Below, piece after piece: positions 39,002-50,082 of a stretch of 64,000 bases of DNA. Numbering within the stretch: position 1 is the first letter of the stretch; each line of letters starts with the position of its first letter. The stretch is from Heterobasidion occidentale (Eukaryota > Basidiomycota > Agaricomycetes > Russulales > Bondarzewiaceae): positions 1,488,001 through 1,552,000 of the forward strand of contig JBCAQO010000011.1 of assembly GCA_039111635.1 (NCBI GenBank), read 5' to 3'. The translations under genes and the position numbers were made by a program. Under the pieces are notes generated by a model. That model searched no databases, was not told the origin of the DNA, and saw only the letters and a list, made by a program, of their open reading frames with translations.

Positions 39002-39326
39002 CGTGGTAGGTACAAGTAGTCTGCATACCTGCCGAGCATAAGTGTGAGCTACTCTGATGGAGAATCATCGGTATTTCTGGAGATCTGGACTATAATAGAG
39101 CTGGCCGTGTATGGGAAGTCCTTCACTAAGCGTTGCAGACTTAGCGGGCGACTACCATGACCCTGGTCACATTCTTCCCTAATTCATCGCAATGACGGGC
39201 GAGATGTGCTATGACATTTTCATTGTGGCCATGAACACGATGCAGCAAATATCCTATAGGACACAACCTTCAAGAAAATCGATGCTGCCACTGCTTTATT
39301 TTGAGATGTCTCGCATGATGCACTAT
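39002..39326. other. Short intergenic region
   Basis: 325 bases between the membrane-protein start (39001, -) and the lactonase-like stop (39327, -). It should hold the promoter of the membrane protein gene. Nothing recognised. Confidence 0.5.
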
Positions 39327-40979
39327 TCAGGAATAGCTGGCCAGATCGAGGCCCTCCACAGCGATCTGGGCCAAGTATACCGCTGTTTCCGCCATGATCA
39401 CTAGCCGTCCCTTCCCTGCAAAGGCCATATTGGCAGAGGTTGTTCCCAGGAAAAACTTCCCGAGCAGCGTGCCCGCATCGTTCCAAACCTTGATATAGAT
39501 AGAAATAGAGGCATTCAAATGATCAGGATCTCGCGCAGAATGAGAACGCAGACCCGGACGCACCTGCACTCCGTCTCCGCACCCTGAATAGACGTTGCCA
39601 TTGATGTCGACTTGGATGCCGTCGGGCACACCGGTGTCGACGTACGCGAACACGCGACGATTCGTAAACGCCTCGGTCTTTGCATCGACGTCGAATTGAT
39701 AGCTGCGGCTGGCGTAGGCGAAATGATGCTGAGAAATTGGTATGGAGGCACTCACATCGTCGCAGGCTGTGTCTGATTCAATCCGAGAAAGCCGCCGGAA
39801 GCACCCGTATCTGTGCTGAACGATAGAGGAGATGAGAACAAGCGCGAACAATGCACTGCAAGCCTACTGGTTGAGCGATGCACTCACATGTACGCTGTCT
39901 TCCCATCTTTTGTGAACGCGAGTCCGTTGGGCCTATCAAATCCGTCCGCGACGACGCGCACGGCGCCCGTGTCGAAATCATAGCGATAGACTTGGCTTGG
40001 CAATAGCGGTGCTGGCCGGAAATGGTTCAAAAAGCCGTACCTAACGTTTCACCATGCAGATCAAGGCATTCTCACAGGTGAGCGAAACATATTTTGACTC
40101 TTCCAGTGCAGATGCGTACTCACGTTACATCGGTGAAGAACAACTTTCCGCTGATCGGATGCACCTTAGCGTCGTTCAAAGAGTTAAATTGCCTGCCGAA
40201 GAAGTTGTCCAGTAGGATCGTGGAATTATGGGGTTCTTGTGGGTGGACAAGCGCGATGGATGGCGGAAGCTCGCCACGCCCCGAGTTGATGAGTACCAAA
40301 TTTCCGCGGTATGGTCCTGTGCCGCCGTTCGTCATCTGAATTGTATTGGAAAGACTGAGCTAAGAACCATGCCACACACGGGGTCAGTTCATCAAATCAA
40401 TAATAGTCCCGCTTCGGAAAAATGAAATACCTCAGTCACGGTGACGTTCACGGGACTCGTTTGGTTCCCAGAAGCACTCAACGCTTGCAAGGCATCCGCA
40501 AGGCTGATTTTCCCCACTACATTGTTGTGATCGATGTCGCTGTTGCCCAAGGCGCCGCCGTCGTTGCTTGCGAAGAAGATTTCGTCGGTGCTCGGGTTCC
40601 AAATCGGCGCCTCGTGCGCGAAAGCAAAGCTAGGGTTCGACGCGATCGCGCGGATGCTCGCGTTCGGCCCAAGAATTGACAGGAAAGCCGGGTCGAATAC
40701 TTGGAAGAAGGGAGGTGAGGAGGAAGTCGGGTTGAAGACCTGTTTGAATGAGCTGTTGCGAAAGCTGCCGTTGTTACCCTGAACCGCGAACGATAATGGG
40801 TCTACAAACTGGCCAGCCTGTCAGTGAATCTCATCCATAAGCCCTGAAGATTAACATGGGCATACCACCCCTTGAATGGGCAAGGTGAGGCTCGAGTTTT
40901 GGGCGGCCACATAGCCAAGTTTCGAGTACGTGAAAGCAACGGCTGCGACTGCGAGGGCAGAAATCGATATCCACGTCAT
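39327..40979 (-). CDS. Secreted SMP-30/gluconolactonase-like protein
   Basis: The chosen start MTWISISALAVAAVAF gives a signal peptide. A TATAAAAG box lies only 45 bases upstream, so the further-upstream in-frame ATGs (around 41055-41075) would precede the likely transcription start. The mature part has beta-propeller features of the SMP-30/gluconolaconase/lactonohydrolase family: APIWNPSTDEIFFASNDGG, LPNTIQMTNGGTGPYRGN, NSLNDAKVHPISGKLFFTD, DRPNGLAFTKDGKTAYM, VPDGIQVDINGNVYSGCGDG. These contain the metal-site Glu/Asn/Asp positions of the fold. N-glycosylation sequons occur near the N-terminus. Stop TGA at 39327-39329. Four or more short introns. It probably hydrolyses lactones outside the cell or in the secretory pathway; substrate unknown. 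Confidence 0.87.
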
Positions 40980-41023
40980 GGCAGAAATGGGCTGGGATTC
41001 GACACCCGCCGCGTCCGCAGGGG

Positions 41024-41031
41024 CTTTTATA
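41024..41031 (-). promoter_or_regulatory. TATA box of the lactonase-like gene
   Basis: On the minus strand TATAAAAG lies 45 bases before the ATG at 40979. It supports that start over the more upstream ATGs. Confidence 0.6.
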
Positions 41032-42421
41032 TCATTTTTTATGTCGGAAGCCATTCTTGCGATCGGAGGCCGCATACGTCAAGTCGGCCTTCTGGGCGAC
41101 GCTGTCCCTTGTAGTGGTCTTGGAAGCTTCATAAGAGAGTCAGTGGGCAGAAGGAGAAGCGTGGACAGTGAGAAACCGATCATTCACCTGACCGGGATCA
41201 CGATCAACATACAGCAGTGCCTAAGTGCACTATTTTTGGAGTTAAGGACATCGAAGATGGTTAGTACAGACAACTCTGCTCTTCATGCAGCCCAATGCAC
41301 CTGGCATGAGTGTGTTCAGAGCGTCTGGAGGGGCACCGATATCATTACAAGCATGGACTAAATGAGTCTAGTGTACGGACTCTGGAGAGTCCATATCGTC
41401 GCGTTCGCCGTTCGAGGCAGATGAGATGTTTTCGAGGACCGGCTTCTCCCGGCCCGTTGCGAAGCGCTTGTTCTCTTCGCCCAGCTTCTTGTCCTGGACG
41501 ACAGGCATCCAACCAAAATATATCTTCCCTTCATCTAATCGATGCATACGCCCAAAGTCCTTAGTCGCCTTTGCTCGGAGCAACTCTAAATGGACCGAAA
41601 TGAAACGTATCATTCGGCTTGATGAACGAATCCACCAGATCAACAGTAGCTTTTCGATGGTCAAGTGAGACACCCGTATCTCCTCCGACAACACGATGCT
41701 CTAGAGTCTGGTATGTTATCACCTTTTTCATTGATATATGAATGATTCTCATCATCATCTTTAGCGTCACTATGGTATTGTCCTGTCTCGTCTGAGCAGG
41801 TATCGTGCAGATTGATCAAAGGCAGGGTTACTATCTAGTGAGTGTCACTGATATCGACAATTGAGCTACGTATGTTGTTTCTTCGATTTCATCAGCTCAC
41901 CATGAAATATTGACGGAAAGTGTACCCAATCTCTGTGATCATCGCTGCAGCTGTCGACCCAACGGATTGTCCAGCGCATTCGAACCATAATAGGCAGAGG
42001 TGGTACTGTGGTACTCAGGCTATACGAATGGCCCTGCCAGCCTATTCAGCAGAACTGTTTTACGATCCCGAGTCAGGTAGTAGCCGCCCACATTGAACTC
42101 GTATCTTGCTGATTGCTCTCCTACACTGACTCTCCTACGCCAATCTTCAGATACTGGAAATAATCTATGTATGTCATTTCTAGGGATGTAAAGGCCGTCT
42201 ATATCATTGCGTGGTTTTCGATCAAAACGTGTACTTGGTGTCTGTCTTTGATTCTGAATTTGTGTAATGTATCTTTTAGGAATGGATTCGATTTCGCTCG
42301 CAATCTACTTCGACAGGTGGGTGACATGAAACAAAACGCAAAATGTTACAGTTGATTGTACATGGTGGACCGATACATCAGGCTGACAAAAGAAAGCCGG
42401 AGCTCATGTCTTGTTACAGAT
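41032..42421. other. Intergenic region with possible C-terminal exons of an unknown gene
   Basis: A minus-strand frame at 41368-41694 ends RDDMDSPESVH and contains LDEGKIYFGWMPVVQDKKLG. Another, at 41561-41770, contains HRKATVDLVDSFIKPNDTFH. Their composition looks protein-like, but I cannot join them into a gene or name a family. They could be the remains of a degraded gene. Nothing is seen in 41800-42400. Confidence 0.3.
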
Positions 42422-43559
42422 TCATTCACCAACGCTCACTGTCGAGGCCTTCAAGCGTACCAATTCTGACCTTATTTCGGCAGCGGCTGCCTCCAAGGCA
42501 TCTAGGACTCCTTGCTTGCGCTTGATCTCGCCCTCAGTTGAAGGATCATCCTGTGAGTTGTTTTGCTTTATATCCCCGGCAATGCTCTCATATTCCTCTT
42601 CCATGAAATCACCAGGATTGAACCTTTGCTTGAAACTATCAGCCTCACTCTCGTCGTTGTCCTCCTCCATTGCGACTGTAGATTCGTCCTCAGGAGCGCT
42701 GCTACTAGTTTCGACAGAGTCCAAGATCAGCCGCTTGACTGTCTCGTCTTCATCATCTCCCTGAGAGATCAGTCCACGTGAAAATGTTTCCTCGACATTT
42801 GGAAATTCTTGTGCTTGTTGATCATCCGTAGTACCTGCAGGAGTCGACACTTTCGGGGTTGAGAGGTCTGTCATTGCAGAGAATTGTCATTCGCGAGTAC
42901 AACGACTCACCTGACTGAATTTCGCTTTTCGCTCGCTTACTGATGACCACACGTACAAGCATCCGCTTGCCCCCTTTCACCTTCTCGGAGGCCATTCCTT
43001 CCACCGAAGATGTTCGTTTTCTTGAGCCATCGGCCTTAGCAGCGACCTGTCCCTCTAACTCTGAATGATCGCCTTCGCTTCCTCCTATGACATCTGTCTG
43101 ACGGATTGTCTTCTCCACCAACTTCTTCTTCTTCACAGGAAAGTTCGTGCACATTTGTCTCATATATTTGCACCTTCCGCAGCGCTGGCCTGCAAGACCC
43201 GAGCATCTAGCGTCGGCTGCTATACAGCGCTGGCAATCATATGGTGCATATATCGGACGCCCCTATAGGCCCAGAAAGTGGTCGCGTCAGCTCTTAAGGC
43301 AGATATAGGGAAGCACGATGTAGAAATGAAAATACGAGGAATGATATATGGACATATTTCAATCGGCACTTACTTTCATATAGATTGTGTGTTTACGGAG
43401 TATGGCGCCGGCGTATACACCTTTTTGCAAGAAAATATCGTCTTCTTTCTGTGCTCTGGATCTACTGGTGACCTTGATCGACTTTGCGAATGAAAATCGC
43501 GCGCTGCTCGTTGACCGTGCAGTAGATCGTGTGATAGCTGCGGACGTTCTACGAGCCAT
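42422..43559 (-). CDS. Zn2Cys6-like zinc-cluster protein A
   Basis: The likely start is MARRTSAAITRSTARSTSS (ATG 43559-43557). Exon 1 is basic and ends at a perfect donor AAA|GTAAGT. The next exon starts GRPIYAPYDCQRC and carries Cys spacing CX2CX6CX7CX2CX6C, which fits the fungal Zn(II)2Cys6 binuclear cluster pattern. It is followed by Lys/Arg-rich and acidic regions, then a short C-terminal helix (VLDALEAAAAEIRSELVRL) that may be a coiled coil. Stop TGA at 42422-42424. The cluster sits about 65 residues from the N-terminus, and no fungal-transcription-factor middle homology region is visible. The neighbour at 43870-46380 is a paralogue with identical Cys spacing. A DNA-binding role is inferred from the motif only. 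Confidence 0.67.
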
Positions 43560-43869
43560 AGTTGCCAACCTGAAAGCGCCTTGGTGAAATATTGCGTCGA
43601 TAAGCTGAGTGGGACCAGCGCAGAATAGTGGGATCCAGGGTAGCGTGAGCTGCTTGTGGTGCTGGAGTGATTCAGAGACGATGAATCGATAAACGGCGAC
43701 CTTCTCAAGTCGACGGGGTCGTGCTGTTTTCAACCCAGCGGCGACTTTTGACAGGCCACCTTCGCTCGAACTTCACTGAAAAGAAACACGCTACGCACAG
43801 GTTGGAACATCAAGCTTACATCTGTACTGCAGCACAATATCTAACGATACATCTTCAGGTCACTGTCCA
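43560..43869. other. Short intergenic spacer between zinc-cluster paralogues
   Basis: 310 bases between the two minus-strand genes. An alternative upstream ATG for gene A (the frame opening at 43733) lies here. Nothing else seen. Confidence 0.45.
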
Positions 43870-46380
43870 TCATCTGGAAGCCTGGGGCTGAGGGGTGGAT
43901 TCTAAGCGCTCCAACCCTCTGCTCACGTTCTCTGCGAGCGAATACAACCTATCGATCGCCTCTCGCATATTCCGGAGCTTCCTCAATTCAGCCTGCATCT
44001 CAGTCACCGAGTCTCGCAGTCGTGCAATTTGTTCATCACGGTCGCCCTCTAGATTTGATACCTGAGAATTAGAGGTCTGCACCGATCCTGCAATAGCGCA
44101 TCGTGTGAACGTTTGATCGAAATGCTCATAGCATCTTCATTCACTCACCTGCTCCATCAATCCGAGTTGAACGCCGAGTCGCTCGACCTTTTCTCTTCTT
44201 TCGCTTTTGACAATCTCTCGTCGCTTCCTGATCTTGACCATCTTTCTTCCTCGTCCTACCTTGTTCGCCGACTGGTTGTGCATCTAGTGCACCTATATCC
44301 TGACCGGCCATCGGTGAGTCGTTGTCTAGCATTTCTGCCTCAGGCATTGTTTCACTTTGTGACGGAAGTCGCTGTTCGGCGTTCTGAGCAGTTTGCTCAG
44401 ACCCACGCGCTAGGTCTAGACAAAAAATAACAGAGTGGTAAATAAGGGAGTGTAATGAAACCATCTTCATTCACCTTTCTCCGCTGGCTTTGACTTTCCT
44501 TTTGCCAGTGTTGACGCCTTTGTAGTGGTCGCTTCCTCCGTACGGTCACCGGGCGCAGGCTCTTCGCTTTCGGGATCTTGCGGATCTGTACTAGGTAGCC
44601 TGACAGACGTGCCTTCTGGGTTCGCAGCAGGGATAGGAGCTGGGTTGGTGTCTTCGTGCAGGGGTCGGATCGGCTCGACATGTGAGTTGTCGGAAATGTT
44701 GCAAGAGCCATCCTCAGGGCTGTTCTTTTTCCGCTTTTTGCTCCTCTCTCTAGTTGTCTGACGCTTCCTCTTGCTGCTTCCAGCATTGCCAATTTCGGCA
44801 TTGGGTGCGGATATGAACTCTTCGCCACGGTTTCGTTTCGATATCCGAAGCACGATGCGCTGTTGCACATGATCTTTTATAGTATCGTTTGAGCATCAAC
44901 TGATGATCGAGGGTCATAATTAAGTGTTCTTACCTGTGTAGACGCCCTGGCTTTGATCAGAACTTAGTCCTTCATCGCCGTCCTCGTCAATCAACACCTT
45001 CTCGTCTTCGCTCGAAAAGTGCTCGACTTTTCCTACCCTCTCCCGATTCACTGCTCGCAACGTTCCAGGCTTACCAGCTCCCTTCATGTCTAGATTTGAA
45101 CATCTCTGCTTCATATTGCGACACCGACCGCATCGCTCCCCCACGAGTCCGGAGCAACGGGCGCCAAGGGCTGCAGCACAGCGTTCACAAGGATCATGCA
45201 TGATAAGAGCAGTTTCCTGATAGTAATGCTAGTCTTTGAGTGTTGCTTCACTGGGTGTGAACATACCGGACTTACCTCGATATATATTATTTCGCCCACT
45301 CTTACAGCACCGGCCCTGCCGTATGCTCCAGTGCGAATCGTTTGGGCATTGGGTTTCTGCTGAGCACGGGGGCGAGAAATGTCTTTGACCTCCCTCGACC
45401 TGGAATGTGGAGCCGTTCGCCTGCGTTGAAGAGCGGAGGGATACGCATTTATTCTGGATCGTTTCCATGGAGGCGGCTGAGTAGGCGTGGGTTCCCAGTA
45501 CTTCATTCTTAGTGCCATATCCTTCGGCTTCGGTGTGCGTGTTGATCTACGAGCTGTCTGAGGTGGGGAAGGTAAGGGAGACGGAGATAAGGGGTAGATT
45601 GGGGAAGGAAATGGTTGCATGACCTCTGCAGTAGGGTCAATATTGTGAGAAGAAGAGCGCGAAGTAGCTGCCACAGCATGGGAGTCAATAGGTACAGATC
45701 TGATGCGAGAGATTGAGCCAGGAGAGTCAAGACTATTGAGTCGAGGCGGCGCAGATAATACATAGGGAGGCTGAGAGCGATTATCAGTAGGCATGATAGG
45801 GTCATGAAAAATATCTACGGTATCGACATGCTCGGAGTGCGGAGATGAAGGAGACAGCGAGTGATGTGTGGGTGGCACAACAATGTGATCGACAATTTGG
45901 ATAGCTTGGGTAGAATCGTCTGAAGCATGCGACAAAACACGATAATTGATAGCAGTACTGGAGAGAATAGACTGATTGGATACTAATACACTGATAGATG
46001 AAGTGCCTTCAGCTTGATCTTCGTTAGTATTTGCGGTAGTACACGCTAGAGGAATAGAACAGGTGTTTGAGCTTCCAAGGAATGGTTCAAAGCGACGATG
46101 ACAAACTTAGGGATGATAGGGATGAAGAATGATGATCGATTGCGAGTTGAGTAGAATCAGGACTCAAGTCCTCTGGATCTGACTTTCGTAGGAATTTAAT
46201 TGGGATCTTTCATTCATCAAACGATTCACTCACTTCAAAGATGTGATCACTCTCAAGGTGTTCGTCTGAGGCGAGATCGGTATCATCGTCGGGATAGTCG
46301 AGAGCGAGGCTTGCGTCTACAGAGATGTTGTCCGCGAAGGCTACATCAGTATCGTCTTGAACATTGCTGGGACCAGTCAT
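43870..46380 (-). CDS. Zn2Cys6-like zinc-cluster protein B
   Basis: Starts MTGPSNVQDDTDVAFADN; exon 1 ends ESDHIFE|GTGAGT. A long Ser/Pro-rich, probably disordered N-terminal region leads to GEIIYIEETALIMHDPCERC. The cluster here has spacing CX2CX6CX7CX2CX6C, the same as protein A, and shares ARCSGL, RCGRC and a basic-Met-Gln segment with it. After the cluster come acidic and Lys-rich stretches (SKRKRQTTRERSKKRKKNS, a likely nuclear localisation signal). The C-terminal segment (about 50 residues with LRDSVTEMQAELRKLR) has a coiled-coil pattern. Stop TGA at 43870-43872. Several introns of 50-70 nt; the joint around 46045-46100 is the least certain. Confidence 0.67.
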
Positions 46381-46940
46381 CGTTCTTTCTGCAGGTTTAA
46401 TCTTTGAGTATCAAATGGCATTTGGAGCAATGACCGTGAGCAGCAGAGTGCCTACCATCTGCTACTTGAGGCCCTGCAAGCTAGTTGAGAGTGTCCCAGG
46501 CGGCTGTCGGCGGACCTGACAGTAGTTGGAGTTACGGGGTCTCTGGCGGCGTTTTGAAAAGTCCCCGCCCCCGACACTGTGATCACTCCCGATCGAAACT
46601 ACAATTTACATCTTACTTTGCACGGCCTAGTACATTGTGCTAATATACTAACTGTAAAAAAACATGAGCGGGTACAGTAGAATTTTCATCAAAGGACTAG
46701 CTAGGTAGATACTGTAAGCTCGATACCAAGAGGCGATAAAAGAGCTGTTCAAGACGAGTCTGTCTTGTAAATCAAAGGAAGGCTGAACGAAAGCGTACAG
46801 AAACATACAAGGGCGGAATTAACACGCCTGAATTACTAGATCCATTGAGAAGAGATATCGCGTGGCTTAGAATGTAAATGATCCGGGGCGATAGCACTGG
46901 ATATCGCAAAGAGACGGTAATCATAATCAGCTGACAAGTT
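46381..46940. other. Intergenic region, nothing recognised
   Basis: 560 bases between the start of zinc-cluster gene B and the end of the DUF6534-like gene. It should hold the gene B promoter. No coding signal. Confidence 0.5.
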
Positions 46941-49145
46941 TCAAGCAATTTCAAGCTGTTGAAAAACGTTGTCGTTCCTTGCACCTACGATCGGCCTTCC
47001 AAGTTCATCATATTGAATTTTCTCCACGCTGGCTTTGGGCTGGACAATTGGATGAGCATTATTTTGAGACTTCAGCGGCCAGACGGCCAGATGGAGGACT
47101 AAGACGAACCGGAGCAGTGATAACAAATGTCCTCGCGCTGTCTGGGGTTTGTACAGCATCGGCCGAGCTCGCTACAGTCTGGATGGAAATAAGCCTTCAG
47201 CGGCCGGGTCATGGAGGTTGAGTGCGTGTCATAACGCACATATTCGAATGCACGCGGAGAACTGGGGCCATATTGTAAGCGATTCGCGCCGCTAACGAAG
47301 GTGTGTCGGTTGTACTTCTCACGCAGGAAGCGGCGCATGACAAGCCTGTTATTGTCAAGAGTCAATGAGCACTGAAGACGGAGGTCTTGTCAATAATCAC
47401 GAACGTAGAGATGACGGATATTGTGTAGACTGTCGGCGAGTTGAGAATCAAAATGACTGAACTGCATAGATTTAGAAAGCGACCTACATTTGCCTATGAG
47501 GAAGTGGGTTCCAAGGAATATCAATGTTCCTCTAAATGCGAACCACTGGAAATGTATTAAATTAGGATGAAAATTACTCTTTGAAAAAAAAAATCACTCA
47601 CACTAATCAGCGACATTAGAGCAGCGGTGCTATTGGGTAGGGGATTTGTATTAGGATGTAATATTGCGTGAGAAGACGGCAACTTACCAAGTGATAACTC
47701 CGTTGTTCAAAGTATTGAGCATGATTTTATCCAAAATCTTGTTCGTCCTAACAAAACATGAGGATATACTCACCCACCGATGGAAGAATACACTCACCCA
47801 AGCATGCCAATGCGCTTTCGATGTACGCGCAGGAAGTATGTAAGCGTTATTGAGAGGTAGATGTCGATGGCAGCAGAAAGAGAATATGCCGAGGTGATTG
47901 ACCACTTGTCGAGGATTCAGTGTGCGCTGGCCTGGTAATAGGGAGGGCACGACGCACGACATAACGAGTAATGAACAGGTGCCAGCTGTTCAGCTCGATA
48001 CTAAAAGAGAAATGGTGAGGGGCCCAATTAATGAGGTGACTCCACACTACGTACGTTCTGATTGTGGAGTCTGACCGATCATAAATTCGTGAGTTTCAGC
48101 TTTTATCATCCAGGAAAATGGAGTGCAGTGCTGGCTTACTAAAACCCAAAGCTGATGAAGAGGTTGATTAGGAAATATGAAGCCAATCCTATGGGCCAAA
48201 TGATGCTCACCAAGGCGCAGCGTAGCCATAAACATCTATGTCAATCAGCAAGGGTAAGGAGTCGGAGTCTCGTCAGACAAAGGGCTGCGAAAACGCTAAC
48301 CAAGGGTGCAGTCAAATACCACTTTTCACTGACTAGACAGACAGGTCAGCGACCATGCATAAGCATAAAGCCTCATAATCTACGCACTCTTCCACATCGC
48401 GTAGGAATAAAAACTGTAGTGATATGTTGAGCGGTCGGACGTAGCAGCAAGACATATTATCGCGACGCACCAATGAACTGAATAGCTGGCGAAGCACTAT
48501 TTCAGGGTCAGGAAAAGGTGGCAGATGATGTCGAGATGAAGTGTCACCGTAAATAGAATTGAAAGCTATGTTGATTCCGTGTTCAGAAGAGTTCAAAATC
48601 TGAGGTTTGGAAGCAAAGAGACTTACCGCTGTGGTCCTGTACCGTTCGAACAACATAATTTAGAAGATGAAAAGTAGGACTTCAAGAAAGAACGTACGTT
48701 GGGATAAAATCTTTCATGTTCGGGTCGCCAAAATGGGAGACAAGGCCATGCCAGTTTGAAACGTTTATCAAGCAAGTATGTACCGCGTCAATTGCCCTAA
48801 GAGAATCGCGAAAGTTAGCAGAGATCTCATGGCGAAGAAAACAAAGAGTAGAATGAGCCCTACCAAAGCCATATTACCTGCGTCCTACGCGTTAGGGCAT
48901 GAGTTTACTAAAATATGGCCGTGATTCTCACCAATGCTTTTGTGTGAAAGCGATCGTCTGGATACATTCGAAAATAGAGAAATGTCAATACGGCGATTGC
49001 CCCCGATAGACTGCATAGTCATGAATATTCTCAGTGAGGTGTGTCGAGGAGATAGATCAGGGGGCGATACGCACGCCGTAGCTCCTAACCCGCCAATAAG
49101 AATAACACCCAACGAGCCACGTACATCGATGTCGAGATCTGACAT
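46941..49145 (-). CDS. DUF6534-type seven-transmembrane protein
   Basis: Starts MSDLDIDVRGSLGVILIGGL. Splicing across GTGCGT...GCAG (intron near 49020-49070) joins ATALSGAIAVLTFLYFRMYP, the family's typical helix 1-2 border. Later, DKIMLNTLNNGVITW matches the family's conserved helix 6 start, and the hydrophilic tail ends GARNDNVFQQLEIA with TGA at 46941-46943. This orphan family is strongly expanded in Agaricomycetes, and members are often adjacent to transposons. Many introns of about 50-60 nt. No function established. Confidence 0.8.
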
Positions 49146-49593
49146 CCTGCAACACACAAACTGTTTGCGGGGTGATGACGAGGAAGGGAAGAGTACACCA
49201 AAGGACAAAACCTACCCAGGAACTTCATATGTACCATACATGGCTTAGCCCATTCAGTGTGCCCCTGTGAGCTCCAATGGGACATGGTTAGCCCAGAGCC
49301 CAAAAGAACACAACGCGCGCTCAGAATGCCGCCCAAAGGAGTGAGACTCAATGTGCTCCAAAGAAACCGGACAATTGATATCAACCGGCTGGGAGAGACA
49401 GCCGACAAATTAGGATTCAGAGTCAGGGCGATTGCAGAGTTCCTGAAAAGGACGATCATGAGAAAAGATGTCATCAGATAAACAACTCCGAGAGGAAAAT
49501 AAGTGATGGCGGCGCGGAACTCGTGTCTCACTTAGCTGTACGATAGCAGAAAATAGGTCCCATGACCTTGGCTTTCTAGGGACTGCATACTAT
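49146..49593. other. Spacer before the transposon island
   Basis: Upstream flank of the DUF6534-like gene; its promoter is expected here. Small frames (49085-49531) are not supported. The last eight bases, CATACTAT, are the left copy of a target duplication. Confidence 0.5.
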
Positions 49594-49779
49594 AGGACCC
49601 CCGAAAATAGGCGGGGAGGCCGGGTGGCCGATCCGGCAAAATTTTGGGCTTTTTGACCCCTAGGCCTGAAAAAGTCCGAACAAAAAAGGCTCTCTATGGG
49701 GTCGAGGCCGGATTTTTGTGTCCTGCAGAATCTGGTCTCTCCTATCATATCCCTGATCATGTCCGAAAGTTTTTAAGGA

Positions 49780-49868
49780 GGTGTTGACATAGCGGTCAAT
49801 GAGTTGTCTTGTGTGAGAGCTCGAGTTTGTAGGGCCGGCTGGTTCGAATCCTGCAGACCACCTTTTTT
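49780..49868 (+). ncRNA. tRNA-like pol III unit inside the TIR element
   Basis: A box-like TAGCGGTCAATGAG (49790-49803), a perfect B box GGTTCGAATCC (49841-49851) and a T6 terminator (49863-49868) have tRNA spacing. The acceptor stem pairs poorly, so this is probably a tRNA-derived or decayed sequence and not a working tRNA gene. Confidence 0.5.
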
Positions 49869-49947
49869 GCTTTAAATTCATGTTTCAGGTTTCATAAGCT
49901 GCCAGCTCAAACCGACAGTTTTCGACTCGCACTCAATACAGCTCACA

Positions 49948-50082
49948 ATGTCAGACAGCGAGGTCGTCGACCTCACCCATACAGCCGTTGTAGCCACAGT
50001 GAACCGACTACAGGTGCTACGTCGGCACAGTGCAGAGGGCAAGAAGAATAGTGGTGTTGGCAATGATGGTGATGGCCTGTGA
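49948..50082 (+). CDS. 44-codon ORF with SUMO-interaction-like motif
   Basis: Starts MSDSEVVDLTHTAVV and ends GVGNDGDGL with TGA at 50080-50082, inside the TIR element and downstream of the tRNA-like unit. The run SEVVDLT matches the core of known SUMO-interaction motifs (acidic residue followed by V/I-V/I-D-L). The rest is hydrophilic with a basic stretch (RLQVLRRHSAEGKKNS). It may be a truncated coding remnant of the autonomous element; no homologue is recognised. Confidence 0.35.
   Translation: MSDSEVVDLTHTAVVATVNRLQVLRRHSAEGKKNSGVGNDGDGL

Noticed and set aside
41032..41075. More upstream start codon for the lactonase-like gene
   Set aside because: It precedes the TATAAAAG box, and the start at 40979 gives a clean signal peptide.
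49660..49881. 73-codon minus-strand frame containing WSAGFEPAGP
   Set aside because: Such GFEPA-like frames are typical antisense readings of tRNA T-arms; here it overlaps the tRNA-like unit.
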